From positions 1 to 64,000 of the forward strand of contig CALABJ010000013.1 of assembly GCA_937885645.1 (NCBI GenBank): a DNA stretch of 64,000 nucleotides, in the 5' to 3' direction. This DNA comes from RGIG4097 sp937885645. GTDB taxonomy: Bacteria; Bacillota; Clostridia; Christensenellales; CAG-917. Position numbers and translations under genes: made by a program. Position 1 is the first letter of the stretch. Each line of letters opens with the position of its first letter. The notes beneath the pieces are model-generated. The model was not told the origin of the DNA. It made no database searches and worked only from the letters and a program-made list of their open reading frames with translations. This document shows, in pieces, positions 14,431 to 23,613 of the stretch.

Positions 14431-17400
14431 ATGTACAAACCTGTTGACACAAATCTCAATTTTGTTGAAAGAGAAAAGGAAGTTCTCCAATTTTGGAAGG
14501 ACAACCAAATCTTTGAAAAGAGCGTTGCCCTCAACGAAGGCAAAGAGCATTTCAATTTCTACGACGGTCCTCCTACCGCCAACGGCAAACCTCACATCGG
14601 TCACATTCTCACCCGTGTCATGAAGGATATTATCCCCAGATACAAGACCATGAAAGGCTATCATGTTCTCCGCAAAGCCGGTTGGGACACTCACGGACTT
14701 CCCGTTGAACTTGAAGTTGAAAAACTTCTTGGCATTGACGGCAAGCAAGAGATTGAAAAATACGGAATCGAGCCTTTCATTGGCAAGTGTAAGGAGTCCG
14801 TTTGGAAATACACCACCGAGTGGGAAAAGATGTCTGACCGTATCGGCTACTGGGCAGATATGAAAGACCCTTACATCACCTATGACAACAACTATATTGA
14901 GTCAGTTTGGTGGGCACTGAAAACAATATATGACAAAGGCCTCATCTACAAGGGCTACAAGATTGTTCCTTACTGCCCTAGATGTGGAACAGCCCTCTCC
15001 TCACACGAAGTGGCACAAGGCTACAAGGATGTGAAGGAAGTTTCAGTGTACGCAAAATTCCGTCTTAAAGGTGAATCCAACCGCTATTTCTTGGCTTGGA
15101 CAACCACCCCTTGGACACTTCCCTCAAACGTAGCACTTTGTATGAACGCCAACGAGGATTACGCAGAAATCGCCGTTGGCGATGAAAAGTTCATCCTTGC
15201 TGACGCACTTGTGTCAAAACTCTTTGAAGAGGGCAGTTATGAAAAACTGTCACTGAAAAAGGGCAAGGACTATGAATACCAAGAATACGAGTCTCTCTTC
15301 AACTATGAAACTGGCGCAAAAAAGAAGGCTCACTATATCACCAACGACGATTACGTCACTTTGACAGACGGCACAGGCATCGTCCATATCGCACCTGCAT
15401 TTGGTGAAGACGACGGCAGAGTGGGCAGGAAGTACGATTTGCCTTTCGTCCAAATGGTCAACGAAAGAGGCAGATTTATCCCCGAAGCCACCGACCTAGT
15501 TGACATGTTTGTCAAAGACGCAGACAAGGTCATCATCAAAATGCTCAAAGAAAACGGCACTCTCTTCAAGGAAGAAATGTTTGAGCACAGCTATCCTTTC
15601 TGCTGGCGCTGTGACACCCCTCTCCTTTACTACGCTCGTTCAAGCTGGTTCATCAAGATGACCGAAGTGAGAGACCAACTCCTGAAAAACAACGCATCAA
15701 TCAACTGGATGCCTCCCACAATCGGCAGTGGCCGTATGGGCAACTTCCTTGAAAACGTTGTTGACTGGGGCTTCTCCCGTGAAAGATACTGGGGCACACC
15801 TCTGCCTATTTGGGTGTGCAACAAGTGTGGCAAGATTCACGTCATCGGCTCACGCAAGGAGCTGAGAGAAAAGGGCGGTCTTGACCATGACGTGGAACTT
15901 CATCGTCCCTACATTGACGACGTCAAGTGGGAGTGCGAATGCGGTGGCACTTATGAACGTACACCCGAAGTTCTTGACTGCTGGTTTGACAGTGGTTCAA
16001 TGCCTTTTGCGCAATGGCACTATCCATTTGAAAACAAGGAATTGTTTGAAAAGGAATTCCCCGCAGACTTCATCTCAGAAGCAGTTGACCAAACAAGAGG
16101 CTGGTTCTACGTCCTTCTTGCAATTTCAACCTTGCTCTTTGACAAAGCACCCTTCAAAAACTGTATCGTTCTTGGTCTTGTCAACGACAAGGACGGCATA
16201 AAGATGTCCAAGCACAAGGGCAACGTAGTTGATCCTTGGTCAGTCCTTGACAAGCAAGGAGCAGACGCCACAAGATGGTATTTCTACACCGCAAGCGCAC
16301 CTTGGTTGCCCTCAAGATTCCACGGAGACAATGTCAGCGAGTCACAACGCAAGTTTATGGGCACTTTGTGGAATACTTACGCATTCTACGTTTTATATGC
16401 CGAAATCGACAAGTTTAACCCCTTGGAACACAAACTTGCCGACCAAAAACTGAACGTAATGGACAAGTGGATTTTGTCCGAACTGAACAGCCTCATCAAG
16501 TTTGTTGACGAAGGCCTCAATGAATACAAGATCACTGAAACCTCACGTAAGATTGCAGAGTTCACCGACAACCTTTCCAACTGGTACGTCCGCAGAAGCC
16601 GTGAACGTTTCTGGGGCAGTGATATGAATCCCAGTAAGGAAGCAGCCTACACAACCCTCTACACTGTTTTGTCAACTCTCTCCAAGGTCATCGCACCTTA
16701 TGTGCCGTTCCTTGCAGAAAACATCTATCAAAACCTTGTGAGAAACTTTGATGAAAGCGCACCTCTCAGTGTCCACCTCTGCACATTCCCTGAAGCAGAC
16801 GAGACCCTCATCGACAAGAAGCTTGAAAAGGGTATGGACGACGTTTTGAAGGTTGTTGTTCTCGGCAGAGCCGCAAGAAACAAGGCAAACATCAAGAATC
16901 GTCAACCTTTGCCTAGACTTATCTACAACGGCAAGAACGATTTGTCACAATCGCTGAAAGAACTTGTTGAAGACGAACTCAACGTGAAGAACGTTGAAAT
17001 CAACGACGGCAGTGCAGACTACGTCACATATATCGTCAAACCTCAACTGAAAACCCTTGGACCTAAATACGGCGCACTTCTTGGCAAGATTCGTGAACTT
17101 ATGAACACGGCCGAAAGAGAAATCGTTGCCGCAGTGAAAAACGGTGGCAGATTCAAGAGAGAAATCGACGGCAAGGAAATCGACCTTGGTGAAGACGACG
17201 TCCTCATCTCCGTCCAAAACAAGGAAGGCTTCTCAGCTGAAAGTGACGGCGAAACCACTGTTGTCCTTGACACTGAACTGACTCCTGCACTCCTCTTTGA
17301 GGGCGCAGAAAGAGAACTGGTCAGCAAGATTCAAACAATGCGCAAGGAAGCAGGCTTTGAAGTGGTTGACCACATTGAAGTTGGCTACACCGCAACAGGT

Positions 17401-17544
17401 CTTGCTCTCGAAGTCCTTGAAAAGGGTGAATTTATGAAGGACGTCCTCTGCGACAAGTTGACAACAGTCATTGACGGCTACACCAAGAATCTTGACATCA
17501 ACGGCGACAAAGTGACAATCTCAGTGAAGAAGATTGAAAAATAA
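14431..17544 (+). CDS. ileS: Isoleucyl-tRNA synthetase (type 2, eukaryote-like)
   Basis: 1037 residues, charging tRNA-Ile. Start at 14431 after AGAGG; an upstream in-frame Met lies in the promoter. The class I signatures are PTANGKPHIGHI (HIGH) and IKMSKHKGN (KMSKS). The editing (CP1) domain lies between them, with GWDTHGLPVE before it. Zinc-type Cys pairs YCPRCG and CNKCG are within the body. The C-terminus has the NVKNVEINDG...KPQLKTLGPKYG region (DUF5915-like) and no terminal Cys4 finger, which is the hallmark of IleS2 enzymes, the class often less sensitive to mupirocin. A 14-base palindrome (17545-17558, TTCACTTAAGTGAA) follows the stop. Confidence 0.95.
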   Translation: MYKPVDTNLNFVEREKEVLQFWKDNQIFEKSVALNEGKEHFNFYDGPPTANGKPHIGHILTRVMKDIIPRYKTMKGYHVLRKAGWDTHGLPVELEVEKLLGIDGKQEIEKYGIEPFIGKCKESVWKYTTEWEKMSDRIGYWADMKDPYITYDNNYIESVWWALKTIYDKGLIYKGYKIVPYCPRCGTALSSHEVAQGYKDVKEVSVYAKFRLKGESNRYFLAWTTTPWTLPSNVALCMNANEDYAEIAVGDEKFILADALVSKLFEEGSYEKLSLKKGKDYEYQEYESLFNYETGAKKKAHYITNDDYVTLTDGTGIVHIAPAFGEDDGRVGRKYDLPFVQMVNERGRFIPEATDLVDMFVKDADKVIIKMLKENGTLFKEEMFEHSYPFCWRCDTPLLYYARSSWFIKMTEVRDQLLKNNASINWMPPTIGSGRMGNFLENVVDWGFSRERYWGTPLPIWVCNKCGKIHVIGSRKELREKGGLDHDVELHRPYIDDVKWECECGGTYERTPEVLDCWFDSGSMPFAQWHYPFENKELFEKEFPADFISEAVDQTRGWFYVLLAISTLLFDKAPFKNCIVLGLVNDKDGIKMSKHKGNVVDPWSVLDKQGADATRWYFYTASAPWLPSRFHGDNVSESQRKFMGTLWNTYAFYVLYAEIDKFNPLEHKLADQKLNVMDKWILSELNSLIKFVDEGLNEYKITETSRKIAEFTDNLSNWYVRRSRERFWGSDMNPSKEAAYTTLYTVLSTLSKVIAPYVPFLAENIYQNLVRNFDESAPLSVHLCTFPEADETLIDKKLEKGMDDVLKVVVLGRAARNKANIKNRQPLPRLIYNGKNDLSQSLKELVEDELNVKNVEINDGSADYVTYIVKPQLKTLGPKYGALLGKIRELMNTAEREIVAAVKNGGRFKREIDGKEIDLGEDDVLISVQNKEGFSAESDGETTVVLDTELTPALLFEGAERELVSKIQTMRKEAGFEVVDHIEVGYTATGLALEVLEKGEFMKDVLCDKLTTVIDGYTKNLDINGDKVTISVKKIEK

Positions 17545-17569
17545 TTCACTTAAGTGAACAAAAGAAAAT

Positions 17570-18421
17570 ATGTTATTAGCACCCGATTGGAAAGAATATG
17601 AAGTGATTGCCACAGGAGATGGCGAAAAACTCGAAAGGTGGGGAGATCTCATTTTGTTGCGCCCCGACCCTCAAGTGATTTGGCACGCCAAAAAGCCTCT
17701 CCGCTCATATCCCGGCATATCTGCAATATACGAGAGAAGTTCAACAGGTGGCGGATTTTGGAAGTACAACAAAAAAGTCCCAGACGATTTCGTCATCGGT
17801 TGGCGTGACCTGAAATTCAAACTGAAACTTATGGGCTTCAAGCACACAGGGCTTTTCCCCGAGCAAGCAGTCAACTGGTCACGTATGATTGATCTCATTG
17901 AGAATTCAGGCAGAGAAATCTCCGTCCTCAACCTTTTTGGCTACACCGGTGCCGCCTCAGTTGCTTGTGTCAAAGCAGGGGCAAAGGTATGCCACGTTGA
18001 CGGCGCAAAAGCCATGGTTGAAAGAGCAGGTGACAATCTTAGATTGTCAGGCATGGAAGAAGGCATCCGCTATATTATTGACGATTGCTTCAAATTCTGC
18101 GAAAGAGAAAAGAAACGCGGAAGAAAATATGACGCCATCATCCTTGACCCTCCCAGTTTTGGAAGAGGCCCCAATGGTGAAAAGTGGAAGATTGAAGAGG
18201 GCATAAGCGAGCTTTGTGAGTTGGTTGCCGACCTTCTCAGTGACAACCCCTTGTTTGTGTGCCTCAACAGTTATACGACAGGTCTTCAACCCACGGTTAT
18301 GGCAAACATACTGAAACTGACCTTGCCCAGTACGGCAAAGATAGAAGCCGATGAAATCGGCATTGCAACAGACGAAGGTCTTGTGCTCCCTCAAGGATGC
18401 ACCGCCTTTGCCACCTTTTAG
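17570..18421 (+). CDS. Class I SAM-dependent rRNA methyltransferase (RlmI/RlmK-like)
   Basis: 283 residues. Motif I VLNLFGYTGAASVACVKAGA binds S-adenosylmethionine, ILDPPSFGRGP is the DPP(S/P)F catalytic motif IV, and GLFPEQAVNW precedes the fold; together these are typical of the COG1092 family that methylates a 23S rRNA cytosine C5. The N-terminal PUA domain seen in RlmI is missing, so the exact target is uncertain. The start at 17570 has only a weak ribosome site. It lies 25 bp after ileS and 8 bp before the next gene, so probably cotranscribed. Confidence 0.82.
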   Translation: MLLAPDWKEYEVIATGDGEKLERWGDLILLRPDPQVIWHAKKPLRSYPGISAIYERSSTGGGFWKYNKKVPDDFVIGWRDLKFKLKLMGFKHTGLFPEQAVNWSRMIDLIENSGREISVLNLFGYTGAASVACVKAGAKVCHVDGAKAMVERAGDNLRLSGMEEGIRYIIDDCFKFCEREKKRGRKYDAIILDPPSFGRGPNGEKWKIEEGISELCELVADLLSDNPLFVCLNSYTTGLQPTVMANILKLTLPSTAKIEADEIGIATDEGLVLPQGCTAFATF

Positions 18422-18429
18422 GAGATAAT

Positions 18430-19146
18430 ATGGACTACAAAGACATTGACATTTTGTTTGAAGACAACCACTTGTTGGTTGTGTCAAAACCTATGAACGT
18501 GCCCGTGCAAGGTGATGAAAGCGGAGATATAGATCTTCTCACCATGCTCAAGCAATATCTTGTTGAAAAGTACAACAAGCCCGGAGACGCATTTTTGGGC
18601 CTTGTGCACCGTCTTGACCGCCCCACAGGTGGCGTTATGGTGTTTGCAAAGACTTCAAAGGCAGCAAGTAGACTTAGTGAGCAACTTCGCAACGGCGATG
18701 TTGAAAAGAAATATCTTGCCATACTTGAAGGCGTCACAAGAGAGCGCAGTGAAAAGTTGACTTGCTACCTCAAGAAATTCCCAGGCGAAAATATGGTGAG
18801 AGTAGTGCCTCAACTGACCGATGGCGCAAAATACGCTGAACTTGACTACAAACTCCTTGAAAGCAAGGAGAACACATCACTTGTGCAAGTCAACCTTATC
18901 ACAGGCAGAGGTCATCAAATTCGCGTGCAAATGGCTTCAATGGGCAACCCCATCGTTGGTGACAGAAGATATGGCAACGGCGAAAAGTATTCACTTCCTC
19001 TCCATCTTTGGGCAAGTGAACTTCGTTTCCAACACCCCGTAGGCGGACAACAAATGACATTCAGAGTTTATCCCCCTGAAACAGGTCTTTGGCAAATGTA
19101 CGACGTTGACAAATACCTGTCAATTTCAATCAAAAACAGTAGATAG
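18430..19146 (+). CDS. RluA-family RNA pseudouridine synthase
   Basis: 238 residues. Start at 18430, preceded by AGGAGA right after the previous stop. The family catalytic motif is clear (LVHRLDRPTGGVMVFAKT, Asp in HRLDRxTGG), as are KKYLAILEG and ITGRGHQIRVQMA. It isomerises uridine to pseudouridine in 23S rRNA or tRNA. There is no N-terminal S4 domain, so the RNA site is unclear (RluA, RluC, RluD and TruC remain open). Operon with the methyltransferase upstream. Confidence 0.88.
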   Translation: MDYKDIDILFEDNHLLVVSKPMNVPVQGDESGDIDLLTMLKQYLVEKYNKPGDAFLGLVHRLDRPTGGVMVFAKTSKAASRLSEQLRNGDVEKKYLAILEGVTRERSEKLTCYLKKFPGENMVRVVPQLTDGAKYAELDYKLLESKENTSLVQVNLITGRGHQIRVQMASMGNPIVGDRRYGNGEKYSLPLHLWASELRFQHPVGGQQMTFRVYPPETGLWQMYDVDKYLSISIKNSR

Positions 19147-19153
19147 GTGACTT

Positions 19154-19600
19154 ATGGCAAAAGTAGAGCAACCCAAAGTATTTCTAGCGTTGAAGATCCT
19201 TTCCCCCATATTTTTTCTGGTTGGTTTGACGTTGATCATTCTTGCCGTCACGGTGTTTGCAGACGTCACGCGCGTAATGAACGTAGAGACAAGATTCCCT
19301 GAAATGGCTTGTTTGATGCCAGGGGTTTTCATTCTGTTTTTGTCCATACCATGCTTTGTTATGGGTTATGCGCCGAAGATTAACAAGATTGCAATCAAAA
19401 CTGCAAAATACGTACAACAAGAAAACTATGATGATTTGACTGACATAGCCACAACTAGTGCAGAAATCACAAAAGATGCAGTGACGATAACCGCAAAAGC
19501 AATAAGAGATGGTGTCAGTGACACCAAATATTGCAAGCACTGCGGAGCGCTCATTGATCGTGATTCCAAATTCTGCTCTGAATGTGGAAAGGAACAATAA
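19154..19600 (+). CDS. Two-helix membrane protein with C-terminal zinc ribbon
   Basis: 148 residues. Two membrane helices (about 13-40 and 55-75), then a soluble helix and a C-terminal double CxxC ribbon, CKHCGALIDRDSKFCSECG, of the zinc_ribbon_2 type. The ribbon is predicted on the cytoplasmic side. Function unknown. Start at 19154 after AGGTGA, 7 bp behind the pseudouridine synthase, so likely the last gene of the ileS operon. Confidence 0.65.
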   Translation: MAKVEQPKVFLALKILSPIFFLVGLTLIILAVTVFADVTRVMNVETRFPEMACLMPGVFILFLSIPCFVMGYAPKINKIAIKTAKYVQQENYDDLTDIATTSAEITKDAVTITAKAIRDGVSDTKYCKHCGALIDRDSKFCSECGKEQ

Positions 19601-19613
19601 CTCAGTAATAAAA

Positions 19614-19640
19614 AACGGCGATTGCTCGCCGTTTTTTTAT
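19614..19640. terminator. Bidirectional terminator
   Basis: AACGGCGA-TTGC-TCGCCGTT stem-loop with T-run to the right and A-run to the left. It serves the zinc-ribbon gene and the converging regulator. Confidence 0.85.
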
Positions 19641-20122
19641 TTATATGCTGTATTAAATTTTTCGGTGTCTACAGCGTTATGAATTTTTGAGATGAAAGGG
19701 CTTGAGCTATATTCCTTTTCAAGAAACTCCTCGTCAAAGCCCATGCGTGAAAGTTCAACCTGAAATCTTGTGAGAGCGTCCTCCAGTTTTCTATACAAAG
19801 TGCGCATAGGAATGCCGTGTGTGGTGGAAATTTCTTGTATTGTTTTTTGATAGACGTATCTCAGTTCAAGAAGCAATCTATGATTATCTTTGAGGGCGTT
19901 AAGACCGCTGTCAACAAGATAGCAAACGTTGACGATTTTCCGCTTTTCATCAATTAATTTCAATATTTTTTCATACAATTGCTCATTTGAAACGCCATTT
20001 GAAAAATGCACGCCTCGAAAACCCGAATTTACCAGATTTTCAACCCCAAAATCGATTGCTTTTTCAATTTTGGGTAAATGAGAATAAGCAACAAGCAGTG
20101 TGTTGCTCCAAGTTTTGTTCAT
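19637..20122 (-). CDS. Sigma-70 region-4-like HTH protein
   Basis: 161 residues. The central part, about 85-120 (LLLELRYVYQKTIQEISTTH-GIPMRTLYRKLEDAL), fits a sigma region-4 helix-turn-helix, as in small phage- and Clostridia-type sigma-like regulators. The N-terminal 75 residues do not show a region 2, so it is unlikely to be a full sigma factor. Start at 20122 after GGAGG (20135-20139). An upstream TTGACT and TAAAAT with an 18-bp spacer (20175-20204) is a candidate promoter. Target unknown. Confidence 0.55.
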   Translation of the reverse strand: MNKTWSNTLLVAYSHLPKIEKAIDFGVENLVNSGFRGVHFSNGVSNEQLYEKILKLIDEKRKIVNVCYLVDSGLNALKDNHRLLLELRYVYQKTIQEISTTHGIPMRTLYRKLEDALTRFQVELSRMGFDEEFLEKEYSSSPFISKIHNAVDTEKFNTAYK

Positions 20123-20221
20123 TATTTAGTTGTTCCTCCGTGAAATAAAAATAAAATATCTTTTTTCTACTATAATTTTACCTTTTTTTAGGGGTGAAAG
20201 TCAATACTTTGTGCCAACTAT

Positions 20222-21229
20222 TTACGAAATATTGAAAATAATTATTGAAAAAATTAGGGCACTAAAAAACCCCAAAATTCCCTGTGAAATCTTGGGCAAA
20301 ATCAGGTCAAAAACACCGCAATTGCACCTTGAAAGAAAGTGATATTGCTGTGCCAAAACCGACACCCCTCCAAAGGTGACTGATAGAGTTGCAAACCCCA
20401 CCGCAAGGGGTAGAGAGGTGAGTGTAGAGGCCTCAACCACGCCCCTAGTCATCTCAACGGGAAAGGTAAACACAACCCTCAAAATGGCAGGCAAATCACC
20501 CCAAAACGGGAGAAGCGCAAAGGTATCTACAACAAGCCCAAACAGCACTATATATCCCCCCACCGTCAACATAGAAAGTGCGGAGGACGTCACCGCCTCG
20601 CCTAGGAGGTTATGACCGCCTGATTTTTCAAAGTCTGCGGACAAAATTGAAGAAGGATTCAAGCACACACATTGTCTTTTGGTATTATTATGTTTGCGCG
20701 CACGCGCGTGAGACACAAACCGCCACAATAGTCCGTTTATGAAAGTGCCAACGTAGTGTGAAATGAGGACGACAAGCCCCACGTTTTTGTCCCCGAAAAC
20801 ACTACTCACCGTTGACAAAATGAAAACAGGTCCTGCAAGGGAAGTGAAAGGCAAAAAACTTCTCACATCCTCACTTGTGATATCTCTGTTTTCATACAGC
20901 CTTGCCGTTGTCACCGCCCCAACGGGATAACCGCAGATTAGTGCAGAAATGAGGACAAAAGCACCTTCTTTCACCACTCCAAAAACCTTATTCACAGGCT
21001 TCTCAAAGGCTTTGTTTATGAAAGGAATCGCCTTAGTGTTTGAAAGCATAGTGTTGAGAAACAAAAATGGAAACATAGTGGGGAGCACGTTTGAAGCAAA
21101 AAGTGCCAACCCTCTCCCCGTTGCTTTCATATAGTGCTCAGGAAAAGCCAGCATCAACCCCATAAAAACAATGATGACAAGGGGCACAGCAAAGTCTTTC
21201 AGTTTTGTCTTTGAAAAGGTCACAAACAT
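20222..21229 (-). CDS. ylbJ: YlbJ-like sporulation integral membrane protein
   Basis: 335 residues, about eight membrane helices. The signatures NVLPTMFPFLFLNTML, ALICGYPVGAVTTARLY and SLAGPVFILSTVSSVFG match the nucleoside-recognition (Gate) domain proteins of the YlbJ type, which in Bacillus are needed for spore cortex formation. Together with gpr it supports a spore-forming lineage. A basic cytoplasmic loop (HARARKHNNTKRQ) is inserted near residue 175. Downstream on the same strand is the sigma-like gene. Assignment within the Gate superfamily is by eye only. Confidence 0.72.
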   Translation of the reverse strand: MFVTFSKTKLKDFAVPLVIIVFMGLMLAFPEHYMKATGRGLALFASNVLPTMFPFLFLNTMLSNTKAIPFINKAFEKPVNKVFGVVKEGAFVLISALICGYPVGAVTTARLYENRDITSEDVRSFLPFTSLAGPVFILSTVSSVFGDKNVGLVVLISHYVGTFINGLLWRFVSHARARKHNNTKRQCVCLNPSSILSADFEKSGGHNLLGEAVTSSALSMLTVGGYIVLFGLVVDTFALLPFWGDLPAILRVVFTFPVEMTRGVVEASTLTSLPLAVGFATLSVTFGGVSVLAQQYHFLSRCNCGVFDLILPKISQGILGFFSALIFSIIIFNIS

Positions 21230-21264
21230 ATTTATGTTAAGATGTCAATTTTTAGGACAACACA

Positions 21265-21293
21265 ACAAAAAAGACCGCTTAGTTAAAGCGGTC
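21265..21293 (-). terminator. Terminator of tmcAL
   Basis: Minus strand GACCGCTT/AAGCGGTC stem (21273-21280 with 21286-21293), five-base loop, six-T run. Confidence 0.8.
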
Positions 21294-21323
21294 ATTTTCA
21301 AAAATACTTGGTTAGATTGTCGG

Positions 21324-22475
21324 TTATTCTGTCTTTTGTTTTGAGCAGAGTTTCAGCACCTTTGCGGCCTTTTCGTCAAGGTCGATGAGAGGACGGACAG
21401 GGGAGTCCTTTTCGCAGTCGCTAGGCTTGTAGTAGAAATATCCGTCTGCAGATGACAAGAGAGGCAGTATCTTTTTGCGCTTGCTGTCACGGATTGCAAG
21501 GATAGTGGTATAAGGCTTTTCGTCCTTTGCCAGTTGAACGAGGGATTTCGTCACTCCAACTGCTGTGCAAGCGGCAATACGCTTGATTGTAGAGCGGGTA
21601 TATCTCTTTGTTGTCAATCCCAAAAACTCCTCAAAACTGTTGAAATCGGACTTTGAAATTCTATTTTCCATACCCTCGTGGATATTGGTGATTTCTGCCA
21701 GCTCATCAGGTGTCTTTGATTTCAGTGCATAGGTTGAGATGGTGCCGTAAGTGGTGGGGTCCACAACCATATCTTCCTTCTTCACAAACTCAGGCACCAG
21801 TTTTTCAAAGCTTTGCCCGCTGTATAGACGGTTTCTTATCTTCGTTGATGAAGCAATAGTACGGTCGTTGTCAGGGATACGAGGTATGTTGTGATAGTCC
21901 ACTTTATCCCCGTATTTTGCCCCTGCCTTGATATACTCAACTGCCAAGATATTGTTGGGCATTTGAAGCATATTTGCAATGTCGGGGCGGATGAGGTTGA
22001 GAGCAAGAGAGCGAGATTTTGCCACAGAGTAGCCCTCTGACAAAAAGTTTTTCAGCATACGGCTCATATCCTTTGACTCGCTTGCCATAAATTCTGCCAC
22101 CATACTCAGGTCATTCAGTTCCTCGGTTTCAGTGCCAAAGCAAAGGGTGAATTCACCAAACATAGACAGGGTTTTCAGTGCTCCCTCCGCAAAGAATTGA
22201 GCGTTTGAAAGGGTATAGACGGTGGACAGTTCAATGACCACGTCCGCTCCTGCCTCAATCGCCCACTTTGCACGGGTATATTTGTCTGCGACGCAGATGT
22301 CACCGCGCTCGGTGAAGCTCCCGCTCATGACAACGGCAAGGATATCTGCGCCCACTTCACGTTTTGCTTTGCGAAGTTGCTTCAGGTGTCCGTTGTGGAA
22401 GGGATTGTATTCTGCAATAATGGCTGCAATTTTCACGATTACGTCCAAAACCAACTTTGAGGCAATGAATTTCAT
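21324..22475 (-). CDS. tmcAL: tRNA(Met) cytidine acetate ligase
   Basis: 383 residues, YlbM/TmcAL family. It uses ATP and acetate to acetylate the wobble cytidine of elongator tRNA-Met. The N-terminal nucleotidyl-transferase motif IIAEYNPFHNGHLKQL (HxGH type) and VVMSGSFTERGD are conserved, as is the IASSTKIRNRL region. The true start may be a GTG at 22436 (VKIAAIIAEYN), since most homologues begin about there; neither start has a convincing ribosome site. Divergent from pta, and acetate use links it loosely to that pathway. Confidence 0.88.
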   Translation of the reverse strand: MKFIASKLVLDVIVKIAAIIAEYNPFHNGHLKQLRKAKREVGADILAVVMSGSFTERGDICVADKYTRAKWAIEAGADVVIELSTVYTLSNAQFFAEGALKTLSMFGEFTLCFGTETEELNDLSMVAEFMASESKDMSRMLKNFLSEGYSVAKSRSLALNLIRPDIANMLQMPNNILAVEYIKAGAKYGDKVDYHNIPRIPDNDRTIASSTKIRNRLYSGQSFEKLVPEFVKKEDMVVDPTTYGTISTYALKSKTPDELAEITNIHEGMENRISKSDFNSFEEFLGLTTKRYTRSTIKRIAACTAVGVTKSLVQLAKDEKPYTTILAIRDSKRKKILPLLSSADGYFYYKPSDCEKDSPVRPLIDLDEKAAKVLKLCSKQKTE

Positions 22476-22493
22476 TCATTTTGCCGTTTTGTG

Positions 22494-22522
22494 TTGATTT
22501 ATTTCAATTATTTTACTATAAT
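22494..22522 (+). promoter_or_regulatory. Promoter of pta-ackA
   Basis: TTGATT (22494-22499), 17-bp spacer, TATAAT (22517-22522). It overlaps an opposing candidate for tmcAL (ATGCAA 22543-22548 and ATTATA 22521-22526 as read on +, spacer 16). Confidence 0.65.
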
Positions 22523-22596
22523 TATATATGCTTTTTGCGGAAATGCAAGCAAAAAGCAATCCAAACAGCGATTATACCCATTGAAGGAGATACATT

Positions 22597-23595
22597 ATGT
22601 CACAATTTCTTGACAATTTGATGGAAAGAGCAGCAAAAGTCCAAAAGACAATCGCTTTGGCAGAAGGTTTTGATATCCGTGCTTGCAAGGCAGCAGAGAT
22701 TCTCACCAAGCAAGGCGTGTGCAAGGTTATCCTCATCGGCGACGAAGCAGAGGCAAAATCAAAATTCCCCGAAGTTGATTTCACCGGTGTCAAGTTTGAA
22801 AACCCTGCAACCTCAGCAAACAAAGCAAGATATGCTGAAACACTCTATGAACTTCGCAAGGCAAAGGGCATGACCCTTGAAGCCGCAGAAAAGATCGTCA
22901 GCACCAACAATATGTTCTATGCTTGCGTAGCACTGAAAATGGGCGACGTTGACGGCGTTGTTGGCGGAGCAGTTTTCTCATCAGGAGACGTTTTGAGAGC
23001 AGCATTCCAAGTTGTCAAACCCGCACCTGGCATCAACAGTGTGTCAAGTTGTTTCGTTATGATTCCTCCCGAAGAAGGATTCAAGTATAACACCGCACCT
23101 GCATACATCTTTGCAGACTGCGCAGTCATCCCTTATCCCACAGTTGACCAACTTGCAGACATCGCAGTGGCAGCCAACGACAGCGCAAAGAATATTGTTG
23201 GCATCGAGCCTAAGATTGCAATGCTCAGTTTCTCAACAAAGGGCAGTGCAAGCCACGAAGCAGTGGACAAGGTCCGCAGTGCCTATGAAAAGGTCAAGGC
23301 AGAGCACCCCGAAATCAACGTTGATGGCGAAATGCAATTCGACGCATCACTTGTGCCCAGCGTAGGCAAGCAAAAAGCACCTGAAAGCACCGTTGCAGGT
23401 GAAGCAAACGTCTTTGTGTTCCCCAACCTTGACGCAGGCAACATCGGCTACAAGATCGCACAACGTCTTGGCAACTTTATGGCAGTTGGTCCTATCATGC
23501 AAGGTCTTGCACTCCCCGTCAACGACCTGTCACGTGGTTGCTCAGCCGAAGACATCGCAGCAACTGCAGCAATCACCGCACTTCAAGCAAAATAG
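22597..23595 (+). CDS. pta: Phosphate acetyltransferase
   Basis: 332 residues, single-domain Pta without the N-terminal DRTGG extension. It converts acetyl-CoA and phosphate to acetyl phosphate. Conserved stretches include IALAEGFDIRACKAAEIL, DVDGVVGGAVFSSGDVLRAA, SSCFVMIP, FADCAVIPYPT, MLSFSTKGSA, GEMQFDASLVP and VFVFPNLDAGNIGYKIAQRL. AAGGAGA precedes the start. First gene of the fermentative acetate operon with ackA. Confidence 0.96.
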   Translation: MSQFLDNLMERAAKVQKTIALAEGFDIRACKAAEILTKQGVCKVILIGDEAEAKSKFPEVDFTGVKFENPATSANKARYAETLYELRKAKGMTLEAAEKIVSTNNMFYACVALKMGDVDGVVGGAVFSSGDVLRAAFQVVKPAPGINSVSSCFVMIPPEEGFKYNTAPAYIFADCAVIPYPTVDQLADIAVAANDSAKNIVGIEPKIAMLSFSTKGSASHEAVDKVRSAYEKVKAEHPEINVDGEMQFDASLVPSVGKQKAPESTVAGEANVFVFPNLDAGNIGYKIAQRLGNFMAVGPIMQGLALPVNDLSRGCSAEDIAATAAITALQAK

Positions 23596-23613
23596 AAATA
23601 ATCGGAGGCATAT

